From assembly GCA_036429605.1 (NCBI GenBank), contig JAVFKD010000002.1:3596001-3660000 (forward strand): DNA of 64,000 nt. The letters run 5' to 3'. This document shows, one piece after another, positions 1 through 11,265 of the stretch; the stretch's first letter is position 1, and every line of letters begins with the position of its first letter. Under the pieces are notes generated by a model, which was not told where the DNA came from, searched no databases, and saw nothing but the letters and a program-made list of their open reading frames with translations. The position numbers and the translations under genes were made by a program. Source of the stretch: Cladobotryum mycophilum. Lineage: Eukaryota; Ascomycota; Sordariomycetes; Hypocreales; Hypocreaceae.

Positions 1-2
1 AG

Positions 3-371
3 GCCATCACTGAGATGCTCAAGATTGTTGAGCCTTGGATCGCCTACGGTTACCCCAACCTGAAGTCCGTCAAGGAGCTCATCTACAAGCGTGGATACGG
101 TAAGGTCAACAAGCAGCGTGTTGCTTTGACCGACAACGCCATCGTCGAGGAGAACCTCGGCAAGTACGGCATTGTCTGTGTTGAGGATCTCGTCCACGAG
201 ATCTTCACCGTTGGCCCCAACTTCAAGCAGGCCGCCAACTTCCTGTGGCCCTTCAAGCTCAGCAACCCCAACGGTGGCTTCCGTCCCCGCAAGTTCAAGC
301 ACTTCATCGAGGGTGGTGACCTTGGCAACCGTGAGGGCGCCATCAACGCTCTCATCCGCCAGATGAACTAA
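3..371 (+). CDS. RPL7: 60S ribosomal protein L7 (uL30), C-terminal part
   Basis: The open frame enters from the left edge of the window (first complete codon at 3) and ends at TAA 369-371, giving the last 122 residues. The translation (PWIAYGYPNLKSVKELIYKR, then IVCVEDLVHEIFTVGPNFKQ and NPNGGFRPRKFKHFIEGGD) is the highly conserved C-terminal half of eukaryotic ribosomal protein L7, a structural protein of the large cytosolic ribosomal subunit. No intron is visible in this part. The N-terminal half and the promoter lie outside the window. Identification is by family recognition and is near certain. It converges on ISA2, with about 290 bp between the two stop codons. Confidence 0.97.
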   Translation, partial: AITEMLKIVEPWIAYGYPNLKSVKELIYKRGYGKVNKQRVALTDNAIVEENLGKYGIVCVEDLVHEIFTVGPNFKQAANFLWPFKLSNPNGGFRPRKFKHFIEGGDLGNREGAINALIRQMN

Positions 372-662
372 AATGGGTCAATGAATTAAAAGGAACTGGG
401 TAGTGGGACAGGAAAACTGCATGGTCGCTCGGCGTTGGTATCAGGACAAGTGCTTTTGTGGAAATTGATTCCCCGATAAATGACACAAGAGCTTCCATGA
501 TGCGTGATGCCTACTGTGATGTGACGCCTGCCATACTACCTATGCTAATTAATCAATGTTCGAGTTCCATTTCCTTGGTATAGTAATTGCGTGAGTCTCT
601 ATGTATATACAGTGTTTGAGTGGTGACGGTTTGTAATCATTCCCCCTTATGGCCGGCATGGT

Positions 663-1434
663 TTACATCTTGATGTCGAAGCTAGTTCCGCACCCACAAC
701 TGCTTGTTGCAAATGGGTTGTCAATGATTTTGAATTGTGATCCGATCAATTCTCTGGTGAAATCCACTTTGCTACCCTTGAGAAGGTCTAGGGAGGGTTC
801 GTCCAAAATGATTCTAGGTCCCTGCGAGACCGAGGTTGGATCCACGCCGTCCGGAATGTACTGGAATATGCTGTCGTCCTCATTGACGATAGATGAGGAC
901 TCTTGAGCATCCTTGGGTGGTAGTGTAATAAGACTCATGAGATATTGGAATCCGTGACAGCCGCCGCTTTCGACCTGGATGCGTAGTGCAAGATTGGGAT
1001 TCTTGTCCTTGGCCATGATTTCAGAGAGGCGCTTGTATCAGTCAGACACAACTCATAATCCCACATGCTCGGATATTGCATACCTTGGCAGCCCCAGATG
1101 TTATTTCCAACATTGCATCGTTTCCATCGTCATCTTTTTGAGGGTTCTGTATGCATACTGTGGCGAGTCGGGTTGGTGAGGTTGTAAAGCTTCGAGTGGA
1201 GTGTATAGAAAATGAAGAGCCGGAATATCGTGATAGTTGCAACTTATTTGCTGAAAATAAGAATCTCGGGGAGGCGTTGGTAATTCGTAGTTTCGAGGAG
1301 CTCGATGCGCCGCCAGGGACGAGGAAGTCTAGCGGGGTCGTTAAAGGTGTAGAAGTAGTAGTATAGCGTCTCTTTGCAAGTTGAATAAAGGATCGAGCGG
1401 CAGATGTGCCATGTGCGCAGCGTATGGGTGTCAT
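663..1434 (-). CDS. ISA2: Mitochondrial iron-sulfur assembly protein ISA2 (A-type carrier)
   Basis: Two exons, 1434-1084 and 1031-663, are joined across a 52-nt intron (GTATGC...ACAAG) and give 239 residues. The C-terminal domain is an A-type Fe-S carrier. The three ligand cysteines are Cys142 in SGGCHGFQY and Cys229/Cys231 in the terminal SSCGCG motif. The first ~100 residues are rich in Ser, Thr and Arg with few acidic residues, as expected for a mitochondrial presequence. In yeast, Isa1/Isa2 act late in mitochondrial [4Fe-4S] assembly. The CHGFQ form of the first motif fits ISA2 better than ISA1, but this assignment is by recognition. The start at 1434 faces eIF3c at 1813, so the two share a 378-bp divergent promoter. 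Confidence 0.92.
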
Positions 1435-1812
1435 GGCGACAATTGTGGACGTTGAGGTTGCTGAGAAATCGAGAGGTGGATGCTTTGGCTGAGCAGCAAA
1501 TGTTTGGAGTTGGCGCCTGCGTCACAAGCTGCACTGGACTGCTCCCGTGGTTTCAGAGGCTACAGTGGGCAGAGAGATGCTGAGGTAAGCAGAGAAAACG
1601 CTGTGGGCGCGCTAATCACAATCACAGTTTGCAGTCTCTCGCTAAGCCCCAAGGTGCCGCCCCACCTCCCACCAAAAATCATCAATTTTTGATCAACTCG
1701 AGTTGAGTCAACCCCGCCGTAAACAAAAGCGATCCCCCCTCCTCGACGCCCTTTTGTTCGCCCTCGAGTTGTTTTTTTGGCATCAGCGTCAACGTAAAAC
1801 CACTCCGCCAAG
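1435..1812. promoter_or_regulatory. Divergent promoter between ISA2 and eIF3c
   Basis: This 378-bp gap separates the start codons of ISA2 (minus) and eIF3c (plus), so both promoters and 5' leaders must fit in it. A pyrimidine-rich run with many CCCC blocks lies at about 1650-1760, typical of filamentous-fungal core promoters. I see no clear TATA box. Confidence 0.6.
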
Positions 1813-4538
1813 ATGTCTCGATTTTTCCGCCGCCCCGGCGATGAAAGTTCCAGCGAGAGCTCCAGCGACGACGAGGAGCTCTACGCCAACGAGGACGAGG
1901 AGCAGCAGAGCCAGGAGGAGGAATCTGAGGAAGATTCCGCATTCGGCAACGATTCCGACGAGGAAAGCAGCGAGGACAGCGACGATGAAGATGGAAAAAA
2001 GGGTGCCAGCAGATTCTTGAGGGACGCCGCATCAGATAGCTCCGATAGCGATGATGAAGTGCGAGCCAAAGTCAAGAGTGCTAAACTCAAGCGTTTGGAC
2101 GAGCTCGAGAGCTCCATCAAGCTGATTGAAAACGGCCAAAAGAACGGCGACTGGAGCCTGATTTCAGCAGGTATGGTGGAAAATCTACAGATGGCGGATA
2201 GAATTTTAATGCTAATATTTCAATGCAGAATTCGACAAGCTTAACAGGCAGGTCACCAAACTCCAGGATGCCGGCAAGACACCCAAGCCCTACGTCAAGG
2301 TCATTGCCGACCTTGAGGATCTCTTGAACGAGACGATCGCCAAGCAAAAGGTTACCCCGAAGAAGATGAACGCCATCCAGGCTCGAGGTCTGAATGCCGT
2401 CAAGCAAAAGATCAAGAAGACCGTCAAGGACTACCAGGACCAGGTCAATGTTTACCGAGAGGATAAGGATACCTACCTGTGGACCTCTGACCCAGAAGAT
2501 GAGGATATGCCTGTTCCAAAGCCCAAGAAGACCGCCCGATTTGAAGACACCGCTGCCCCTGAGGATGAGGCCGCTGCTGATCTTGACGATGGTTTCGCCA
2601 CTGTCGGCAAGGGTGGTCGTACTCTGCAGTACACTCCCGAGAGTATCTTCAAGCACCTGCGCGGCATCATGGAGAGCCGTGGTAAGAAGAACACCGACCG
2701 TTCAGAACAGATCAAGGTTATGGAGAAGCTCAACGAAATCGCAAACACACCTTATCAGAAGATCCGCGTTCTCTTGACCCTAGTTTCCGCACGATTCGAC
2801 CTCGGTACTGGCACTTCCAACACAATGCCCCTTGATCACTGGAAGGCTGCTGAGAAGGAACTGTCTTCCCTTCTCGTAACTCTTAACGAGAACAAGGAGT
2901 ACGTTGTGCTTGACACTGCCGAGGAGTGGGATGACGATGAGAAGCCTCCCGCTCTGCAACCTGGAGAGAAGTACATCAAGGTTGCCGGTAGCATTGTCTC
3001 CTACATTGAGCGCCTCGATGATGAGCTCCACCGCTCCCTACAGAGCATTGACCCTCACACTTCCGAGTACATCGAGCGCTTGCAGGACGAGGGTGCGTTG
3101 TACAACATCATCTTCCGTGGCCTCTTGTACTATGAGGACCTGAAGAAGGACGAGTCCCTCGATGTTCCTCAGGACAGCTTGAACCGAATTGTCATGCGCC
3201 GATTAGAGCATGTCTACTTCAAGGTAAGGCAACCCCATTTGAATTTAACGAGATATACTTTCTAACTGTGATACAGCCCGCTCAAGTTGTCAAGACTTTC
3301 GAGGAGAACTGCTGGAAGACCGTTGGCGATGATGTCGAATCCCTCACCACCCCCAGAGACCAGGCTCAGGAACCCACATCCCTCGTCAATGTCCTCTGCG
3401 GCTACCTGTATACCAACAGTGAAGGCATTCTCCGCGCTAGAGCCCTGCTCTGTCAAGTCTATTTCCTTGCTCTTCACGACGAGTACTACAAGGCTCGCGA
3501 TATGATGCTCATGTCTCACTTGCAGGAAACTGTTGCCAGCTTCGATGTCCTGAGTCAGATCCTCTATAACAGAACATTGGTCCAGGTTGGCCTTTGCGCC
3601 TTCCGAAGAGGTCTGGTCTACGATGCCCAGAATACTCTCCAGGAGATCTGCGGCAGTGGACGACAAAAGGAGTTGCTTGCTCAGGGTGTCATGATGCAGA
3701 GATACAACCAGGTTTCCCCTGAGCAGGAGCGCCTTGAGAAACAGAGACAGCTTCCTTTCCACATGCACATTAACCTTGAGTTGCTCGAGTGTGTCTACCT
3801 CACCTGCAGCATGCTCCTGGAAATCCCTCTCTTGGCCCAGACCGGTTCTTCTCCCGATATCAAGAAGCGTGTCATCAGCAAGACATACCGCCGCATGCTC
3901 GAGTATCACGAGCGACAGATCTTCACCGGCCCCCCGAGAACACTCGTGACCACGTCATGCAGGCTTCCAAGGCCTTGGCTGCCGGCGAGTGGAAAAAGTC
4001 AATCACCTACATCCATAGCATCAAGATCTGGGACCTCATGCCCAACACCGAGGAAATCAAGACCATGCTCTCCAAGCAGATCCAGGAGGAAGGTCTTCGA
4101 ACATACCTCTTCACCTACGCTCCCTTCTACGATACCCTCGCCATCGAGACTCTCAGCGGCATGTTTGAGCTCGACTCTACCAAGACGGCTGCCATTATCA
4201 GCAAGATGATCAGCCACGAAGAATTGGCCGCCTCCCTCGATCAGGTCACCTCCAACGTTATCTTCCGCAAGGGTGTTGAGCTCAGCCGACTGCAGTCTCT
4301 TGCCCTCACACTCTCAGACAAGGCCAGCGCACTCATCGAGACCAATGAGCGCACACTGGAACAGCGCACTCAGGGCACTTCAAACGCCTTTGAGCGACAA
4401 GGCGGCAGGGGCCGAGGAGGCCACAGGGGAGGTGCTCGCGGTGGCCGTGGTGGTCCCCGCGGGCCTGGAAACGCCCAGAGACAAGCCGGTGGCACACAGT
4501 TCACTGGTGGTGCTTTGGGAGCTGCGGTTAGGGGTTAA
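1813..4538 (+). CDS. NIP1: Translation initiation factor eIF3 subunit c (NIP1), with an apparent 1-base frameshift
   Basis: Exons are 1813-2170, 2229-3223 and 3277-4538, with GT-AG introns of 58 and 53 nt. The protein starts with an acidic Ser/Glu/Asp tract (residues ~10-90), continues with the eIF3c N-terminal helical region and PCI domain, and ends with an RGG-type tail (GRGRGGHRGGARGGRGG). eIF3c bridges eIF1, eIF5 and the 40S subunit and is essential in fungi. The third exon breaks at the C run 3930-3935. Upstream frame 1 reads ...RQIFTGPP, and the conserved continuation ENTRDHVMQASKALAAGEW is in another frame. One extra C would give a continuous protein of about 871 residues, normal for the family. 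Because the gene is essential and the rest is intact, an assembly error is the likely cause. No usable intron can repair it. Confidence 0.95.
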
Positions 4539-4939
4539 GAATTGGGCATCTTCCAAGGGTCGGTGGGCGTCTAAATTTTTCCGATCATTTCAACTCTCTC
4601 TCTCTCTCTTTATTTTGTTTTCCTGTACGTGGTATGCATGGAATGGGTGTGTGGTGCGCCTTTAATGAAAAAAAGGGGGCCAAAAAGCGAGGAAACAAGA
4701 GGCAACTCGCAACAACATGTTTCTTAGGTTGAATCTGGAAATGAAAAAAACAAGGTTACATAGAAATGGTTTCCTGCGCTCTTGTGGTTTTTTTCTAGAT
4801 GATATAACGCCAGTTAATTTCTGGCAGGTGATGAGAGAAATGCGATCCGATATATTCAACTTGATAGATTTGACTACGAGATGGTTGACAAAATTGCAAC
4901 AGTCTCGAGGGACATGGCGAGAACTAATTAAGAGTTGGT
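4539..4939. other. Convergent intergenic region between eIF3c and the DUF4246 gene
   Basis: The two flanking genes end toward each other here. The stretch holds 3' untranslated sequence, including a short CT microsatellite at about 4590-4608. I see no coding sequence in it. Confidence 0.5.
4590..4608. repeat. CT microsatellite
   Basis: A short alternating CT run in the 3' region of eIF3c. Confidence 0.6.
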
Positions 4940-6786
4940 CTAATGCTCACAGAAATTCCAGTTAGACCCAAGATTAATATCCGTCCTATACGACAAAACC
5001 GTCCTCTCCGCCATGACCTCTCCTCGAATCTCTTTAGCCTCCTTCTCTTCGATAGGAAAGTCTACATGCTGATGAATCATGGAAACGATTTCCGGGGGAA
5101 GTTTGTTCGCAATCTTGATGCCCTCGTGGTGCGACACGCTTTCGGTCCACCAGTGCTTTTGCTGCGGGGGCACGTTTGCGGTAGAAATGATGGGTATGGT
5201 TGGGTCAACGAGGAAGAGAGCAAGGATCTTGCGATGACCCGGGCGGGTCTTGTCCTTGAGAGAGAATCTCCCCACCTGGTGCTGGTATAGGTTCGGGAAG
5301 AAGAGCGCGCGACCCTGGCGGGTGAGCACGCCGCCAATATCCTGGATGGTATCTTCGTTGGGGTCGATGCTGAAGAGACGTTCGATTGAGATCAGGTCAC
5401 TCTGTGCGTAACTAAGTCCCATCATCAAGTCTTCTCGGTTGGCTGGTGTGCGAAAGTTGAGGTGGCAGTCCGTGATATTCTCGCAGTCGTAGTAGAATAG
5501 TGCGGTAGACACAATGTGTTCATTAAGCTGACCTTCAATGTGCCAGGACCCGCCGTTGTAGTCTGGCTTTTCCGGAGTGAGGTGGATATTGGCAAGCTTA
5601 ACAATGACTTGAATGCGATTTTCCTTGTCGTCTGAGTCATAGAAGAAGGACGAGGTTCTAACGTCGTCAGGTCCGATTGGCAGGAATTCCGTCTTTTCAG
5701 TAGGCTCCGCGGACAGTGGCTTGTGTGTCTCAATGAACCATTCTTCATCACGCCTCTCTCGCTCCTCCTCCATCTCAGAATCAAAACCCTCGTCCTCCGA
5801 GTCTTCTCCCTCGTCGCGTATTCGGTTGTATTTCTCACATGAGTCAGCGCAAAGTTCTGGGGTGGTACAAGCCATTTCGGTGGACATGGTTTTTAAGCGT
5901 TGATGTTCATACTCCTGAGGCCAGCGGTACACAATATCCCAGGCGGGTAAGGAAATAGTGATGAATTTCTCGATAATAGAGTACATGTCTGCATGCTCTA
6001 CGGGATGTAGATTGTTAATGTAGCTGTCAATTTTGGCATGGCCATCTTGGTCCACGATGACATCGCAAGGGAGCCATTGAAAACTCTGGGAAAATGTGTT
6101 CCCAGGAATACCGGGCGACTTCGACTCGCTAGGGTTTGGGTGCGGTAGTACGTCTCCCATGCCACAGCATTCGAGGCAGTTTTCACGAGTGATGAGGGTA
6201 TCAGAGACAATGCGGGAGCGACCGTAAATCAGAGGCCAAAGGGAGGGATGGACAAGGTCCAAGACAAGGCCATTGCTTCCAGGGTGCCAGTCTTTGCGGT
6301 CGTCGGGGACGTTTTCCAGGCGGGCTACAGCAGCGATGAGAGCGGCTCTGAGATCGTCTGGGATGAGTTTGTCGGATTTGATGGCACAAGCAGAGTAGTC
6401 CATTACTGGTATGAGTCCAGTTTTTTGATACAGGCCAGCCTTGAGCTGTAGCTCCTTGATACACTAAGAGACGAGTTAATGTTAACATTGGGGATTTGAC
6501 GGCATTGTGGCAGGTTATTTTGACTCACCCCATCGGCCATAGCGGGGGTAAAGTCTGCCCAATTGCGGTAGTCTTCCCACCTCATGGTAAGGAATTCATT
6601 TTTCCATTTCTTGATGATTTCGGGGTCGTAAACCTTGAGCCACCATTCAGGCTTGTTGGTAATGTCCTCGACGACTTTCAGCATGCAAGATTCTCGGATG
6701 AGAAGCGTAATTGCCCTCCAGGGGGAGACCTCCCAAGAATCATGGCTTCCAACAATAACAGGAAAACGGGCGTCTTGTTTAGGCAT
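4940..6786 (-). CDS. DUF4246 family protein
   Basis: Exons 6786-6529 and 6463-4940 flank a 65-nt intron (GTGAGT...CTTAG) and encode 593 residues. The segment VIVKLANIHLTPEKPDYNGG followed by SWHIEGQLNEHI and FYYDCENITD is the hallmark core of DUF4246, a family common in ascomycetes and without an established biochemical function. An acidic Glu/Asp stretch (DEGEDSEDEGFDSEMEEERE) precedes it. The His in SWHIEG and the His/Asp-rich core resemble the ligands of a double-stranded beta-helix dioxygenase, but that is only an inference. There is no signal peptide or membrane segment. The start is the first ATG of a continuous exon, about 300 nt downstream of a TATA-like element. Confidence 0.87.
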
Positions 6787-8442
6787 GTGGCTTAGAGGTA
6801 GGCCGAAGCCAGGTCTCTTTATGGCTTTCTCCTAAGACGAAGACGAATCCTGCGTGTTAATAATAAGAAGATGATGAATATATATCAGGATAAAGGGTAC
6901 CTTTTCAACCCCCCGACGGGTTGGGTGAGGCGGTTTGCCATGTTCGACATGATGGCGACCTATAATTTGGCTCAGCCACAATTGAAGAGTATGAGAGAGT
7001 GCAGTCTTTTCTCTAGTCTCTTTTGAAGGACTAGAAGGTGATGGTTTCTGTTTTTTTCCTTCTTTCTCGGTGAGCAACCAACCCTTTATATAGCTGTTGA
7101 ACCTTTTTGGCTTGCTAGTGTAGAAGAGTGATGTCCCATTCCAACGAGCCAAGTTGCCAAGGCAAGCATGTAGGCAGCGATGGGGCCTAACAAGTGGCTG
7201 GAACAGGGATGGTGGTGTTGGTCGTTGGTTCATTTTGTGCCTAAATAGCTGTGGAGCTGAAACAGGTATCGACCGGGATTCGACGGATGAGACCTGAACA
7301 CCAATTCAGTTGAAGACTGATGCTTCTGTGCTTGGATGGTTCTGAGAAGGTATGGTATGACAATGATCTGACGTGGTTTGCAATGTGAAGAACTGAGTGA
7401 TGCAGTTTATGAATTATCTCGGAGAAGATGCCACAAAATCACGGGACCAGGATGTTGTTTATGCAATGGATGTAATCAAATCATTACCTAGAGGAAAGTG
7501 TCAATATTGAGTACATGCATACGCTCTTACTTTGGCTATTGGAAAGACTACTCGGATAAAAGTACTCGATCGCTTCTAGGGTAGGAGCTCCGGTGTTGCT
7601 GTAACTTGTAGGTTGCATGGACCCAAGGGGACGGGATTCAATCCTCACTTAGTGCCCACCTTTAGTGGATCCAATGCCTAACGGTGCCTGGAGATGCCTA
7701 GAGAGACCCCTGAAGCGAACTCAGACCTGGCGGTTCCTCAGCGATGCTCCCCCCAGTATTCTACAAGTAGGCCCTGGGGTGTTTTATCCGGGGCCCCAGT
7801 AAGCGGGAATCATTTTTCGGGTTTCAGTTGCATGCGCTTGTACCTTGGCAATGGTGATGAGTCTCATATCAAACCAGGTACCGATTAATTCAGCGGGAGA
7901 TGCATTGATTTTGCTTTTTCAGCCTTTTATTTTATAAGACAATGTCTTCTTCTCCTGAAAATATTGATTCATGTGTGTACGGAGTACTTGTATATAACAT
8001 CTACGCCATGTGCCTTATTAGATGTTCATACCTACCTAACATCGTCCACTGTAACACTTGAGATGTGGTGCAGTGCAACTAATCAAGCGCCTGCCCGCAT
8101 ATCCGAGGTGTCGGGTGGGTCTGTACCAATTGGAGATTCAAACCTGGAAGCCAAAGCCCACCGTCGTAATCATGCCGAGGCTGTTTACGCTTCTGACCGT
8201 CAAGCCAAAAAAATTGAAGAAGCACCACCACTTCCACGCACACCGTGGAGCTGACCTCACTCACCTCACCTCACCCCAAAAAAAATCATGACAAACTGAA
8301 TTTCTTTTCTTTTTTCCTTTTCTCTCTGTCTCCCTCCCTCTCTCTGTCTGTCTGTCTCTTTGTGATTCAACTCATCATCGCTTTAGCATTACACTGTATC
8401 TTCTAATCATCATCTAATATCACCATCACCACCACCGTCATC
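6787..8442. other. Intergenic region between the DUF4246 and PEX11-like genes
   Basis: This 1.66-kb gap holds the divergent 5' regions of the DUF4246 gene (minus) and the PEX11-like gene (plus). The right end (8290-8370) is a T/C-rich tract with CTGT and CTCT repeats, typical of fungal promoters. The open frames present are short, lack family similarity I recognise and have no intron-linked continuation, so I call no gene. Confidence 0.5.
7083..7092 (-). promoter_or_regulatory. TATA-like element upstream of the DUF4246 gene
   Basis: The minus strand reads GCTATATAAAGG here, about 300 nt upstream of the DUF4246 start codon. It is a good match to a TATA box, but transcription from it is unproven. 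Confidence 0.4.
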
Positions 8443-9420
8443 ATGAGCGATCAACCCGCCGTCGACATCTCTGCCGCCGCAGAAGCTGCTGTTGCCGCCG
8501 AGTCCGCCCCAGTCACGACTCTGCCCGCAAGCGGTGTCCTCGAATCCAACACGCCTCCTCCGTCCCTCCCGCCTCCCGCCAAAACTTCCTTTGGCGCCTC
8601 CATCGCCGCCGTGCCCGCTCATACCGATGCCTTCATGGCGCATCTCCTGCGGTGTCTCCAGACCCGCGCGGGAGCCGACGTCGTCCTGCAGTTCGCATGC
8701 TATTCCGCTCGCCTGTCCGGCTCCGTGCTCGAGTCGCTGAGCCGCACTGCCCTGCATCACTCGGCCCAGAAGCTCGTCGCCATGGCCTTTAAGCTGCCTC
8801 CCTCCACCACCGTTTTGTTGTCCTCGGCCACGACGCCTCCCGGTGCGGCGGTGGCGATGCGAATTGGCGCCCAGTTGAAGGCCCTGTCCGGTCTGTTGAG
8901 CGAGGCGCGCACGGTAAACCGTCTGTGGGGGTTGCTGGGGCTGTATTTCGGACTGAAGCGACTGGCCCTCAAGTCGCGCGCCAAAAAGACGGACGCGGAG
9001 GCATCAGCAAATGCTGGCGAGTCTCAATTCGATAGCCTTGTCGCTTATACCCAGGTTCTCGTCTTGATCTTTTACCAAATCTTTGAGAACTTGTCATATC
9101 TCGGCAGCAAAAAGGTCCTCAACATCAGCCCCGCCATGCAGGGCAAGTTGGCTGTTCTGAGTGTCAAGTGCTGGGGTGGTTGGATTGGGATCGAGCTCGC
9201 GCGCCTGGTCGTCGAGAGGTCGCGCAAGAGCGGCGCCGAAGTCAAGGACGCTGCCTGGTCGAGCAGCTGGAAGAAGAGCTTCCTCCGCAACCTGGCATGG
9301 GCACCTTTGACGGTGCACTGGAGCATGCCCAATGGCCCACTGCCCGACATGGCTGTGAGCCTGTTGGCCATGTATCCTTCTACAAGCCAGATGGTTGACT
9401 TGTGGCGACAAACTGCTTGA
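8443..9420 (+). CDS. PEX11-family peroxisomal membrane protein
   Basis: A single exon of 325 residues starts at the first ATG after a pyrimidine-rich leader. The first ~60 residues are Ala/Pro-rich and low in complexity. The rest has the PEX11 layout: an amphipathic region near AFMAHLLRCLQTRAGADVVL, the LWGLLGLYFGLKRLA segment, and a hydrophobic helix around VLVLIFYQIFENLSYLGSKK. PEX11 proteins elongate and divide peroxisomal membranes. The long N-terminus and overall length fit the fungal PEX11C-like group better than canonical PEX11 (about 235 residues), but I cannot separate the subgroups without alignment. Confidence 0.8.
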   Translation: MSDQPAVDISAAAEAAVAAESAPVTTLPASGVLESNTPPPSLPPPAKTSFGASIAAVPAHTDAFMAHLLRCLQTRAGADVVLQFACYSARLSGSVLESLSRTALHHSAQKLVAMAFKLPPSTTVLLSSATTPPGAAVAMRIGAQLKALSGLLSEARTVNRLWGLLGLYFGLKRLALKSRAKKTDAEASANAGESQFDSLVAYTQVLVLIFYQIFENLSYLGSKKVLNISPAMQGKLAVLSVKCWGGWIGIELARLVVERSRKSGAEVKDAAWSSSWKKSFLRNLAWAPLTVHWSMPNGPLPDMAVSLLAMYPSTSQMVDLWRQTA

Positions 9421-10301
9421 ATATGACACGATTAGAGTTGGAAAAAGAACAAGTTTGGAAAGCTTGATCAACGTTATGATGGACAATGCTGTAACACGAA
9501 TGAGAAGGCCTGATGGGATGGACACGGACAAGTCTTGTATGTATATCAACGTCGCGATGGGATAAACTGTTAATGGCACGCATTGATGCGAGCGTGCTGT
9601 CGCCCCGAGGCCTCTCACAAACTGCACCATAGAACAATTGCGAATTTCATATTTAATCTCATGAATTGTGTGTAATACAGCTGTTGGCCAGGCTTGACGT
9701 GATCTATGATACAAGTGGAAGTCTCAAGTGACTTGTTCATGTCTTGGATCCTGTCTCTCAATTTCCCAACAGGATCCAATGTTCTCGAACGACTTGTCAT
9801 CAGCTGAATAAAAGACTACGGCTCCTCGGACCGGCCCACCGCATTACAACCAACAAATGCAACCAACAACAGCCTCCATCAATGACAAGGGGGGGGGGGT
9901 CCCCATCAACCCCAGAATTCGGATCATCGCCACTCCTGGAACCTGACATCTACAAACCGCTGCTAAAATAGCAACCGCGCGGTGCGGACACTGACAGCTC
10001 CCTCGCTTAGTTCTCTAGTCTCACCTCTTTAATCAGTCAGCGAATTACCAAGCCTGACTTGACTGACAGCCCTTTGGAATGGAAAGCCTTCTGCAGGCTG
10101 ACTCAGTCGCGCGCGGTAAGAATTTTTGCACGGACAATGGAACCGAAGACCGAGAACCTAGGGGGAGTGGATAAGTGCGATACTTAGGGTAGCTGAGGAG
10201 AGGCGAAGGGGCGAGGGCGGCCAATAAAGAAGCATGTAAAAAACAAAGTAAAATCTGGATACGTAATATCCTAGACTGGTATTATATAAATTGGAAAAGC
10301 C
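9421..10301. other. Intergenic region between PEX11-like and hemerythrin genes
   Basis: No gene is visible in this 0.88-kb stretch. It contains an 11-nt G run at 9889-9899 and, near its right end, a TATA-like TATATAAA at about 10283 that sits 20 nt before the hemerythrin ATG. Confidence 0.45.
9889..9899. repeat. Poly-G tract (11 nt)
   Basis: An uninterrupted G run in an intergenic region. Its true length is uncertain if the assembly shortens homopolymers. Confidence 0.7.
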
Positions 10302-11087
10302 ATGGTGTATATAAGACTGGCTGTTCGGGCAGCACGAACTGTTGCTGAAGCCCAACCTATTCGACAGATTACACGCGCATCACGATTAGCACCATCTTCA
10401 AATCCCACTAGAAAATACTTTGCGAGATCATATTCAAACATGGAGAACGGCCCGGCAACGTTTCACGGGGGAACCCTCAGGCTGTCGATGCTAGAAATGA
10501 GGAGGATCGCGAGTTGACGGATTGGGAGTTTAAGCAGTATAATCGCCTCGCTGAGATGATGGATTACTTTGTGCGTTCTCCTTACTCCCCAATCTCACCT
10601 CACCTGCATTACTACCTCTGTCCATGTATGTATATATATAATATCTAACAGAATGAGCAAGCACAACCACTTTCGTCAGGAATGGAACGGCCTGTGGAAC
10701 ACATGCGCCAACGGCCCACAGCCCCAAGGCAACGACCTCGCGGAATTCCTTCAAAAGGGCATCGGCTTCTGCTTCATGCTCAACGTCCACCACAGCATCG
10801 AAGAAGCCCGTGTGTCCCCACAGCTTCGCAGGATGCCCGAGTTCGAGAAGAACGAGCTCATGGAGTCCCACCACGTCCAGATCCACGCCGGGCTGGAGGA
10901 CCTCCACGCGTACCTCGAGCAGTGCCAGGGCAGGGAGGCCCGGTTTGAGCTCGGGGTGATGAAGGGGAAGATGGAGCCCTGGAGGGAGGTGTTGTGGACG
11001 CATCTCGATGCGGAGGTGAGGGCACTCGGGGCCGAGAATATGAGGAAATATTTCACCGTGGAAGAGGTTCGACGATTGGGAATGTAG
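10302..11087 (+). CDS. Hemerythrin (HHE) domain protein, probably mitochondrial, with an apparent 1-base frameshift
   Basis: Exon 1 is 10302-10570 and exon 2 is 10662-11087, joined at GTGCGT...GCAAG. Exon 2 and the end of exon 1 give the diagnostic four-helix pattern of HHE proteins: MMDYFHNHFRQEW, MLNVHHSIEE, MESHHVQIHAGLE and LWTHLDAEVRALGAENMRKY. The repeated His and Glu are the di-iron ligands. The first ~46 residues (MVYIRLAVRAARTVAEAQPI...) are Arg-rich with almost no acids, a typical mitochondrial presequence. The presequence and the ELTDWEFKQYNRLAEMMDYF segment are in different frames, separated at the five-G run 10467-10471. One extra G restores a 231-residue protein. No ATG opens the second frame after the stop at 10409, so a start downstream does not explain it. 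Confidence 0.83.
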
Positions 11088-11265
11088 ATGTTGGGAGGGG
11101 GATTAAGACCGAATGCCTCGGGGTGGTGGGCGAAGACGGGTAACTACATGCAAGGGCGATTAGAAAAGTAATATGGGCGATTAGACATTATTGAAAGCTG
11201 TAAATCATAGTATAGAGGTAGTGGCTGACCTACTTCTATCTCTTCTTGCATTTGTTAAGACGCAA

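Noticed and set aside
9094..9714. Long minus-strand frame over the PEX11-like gene
   Set aside because: It is antisense to a well-supported coding exon and shows no family pattern.
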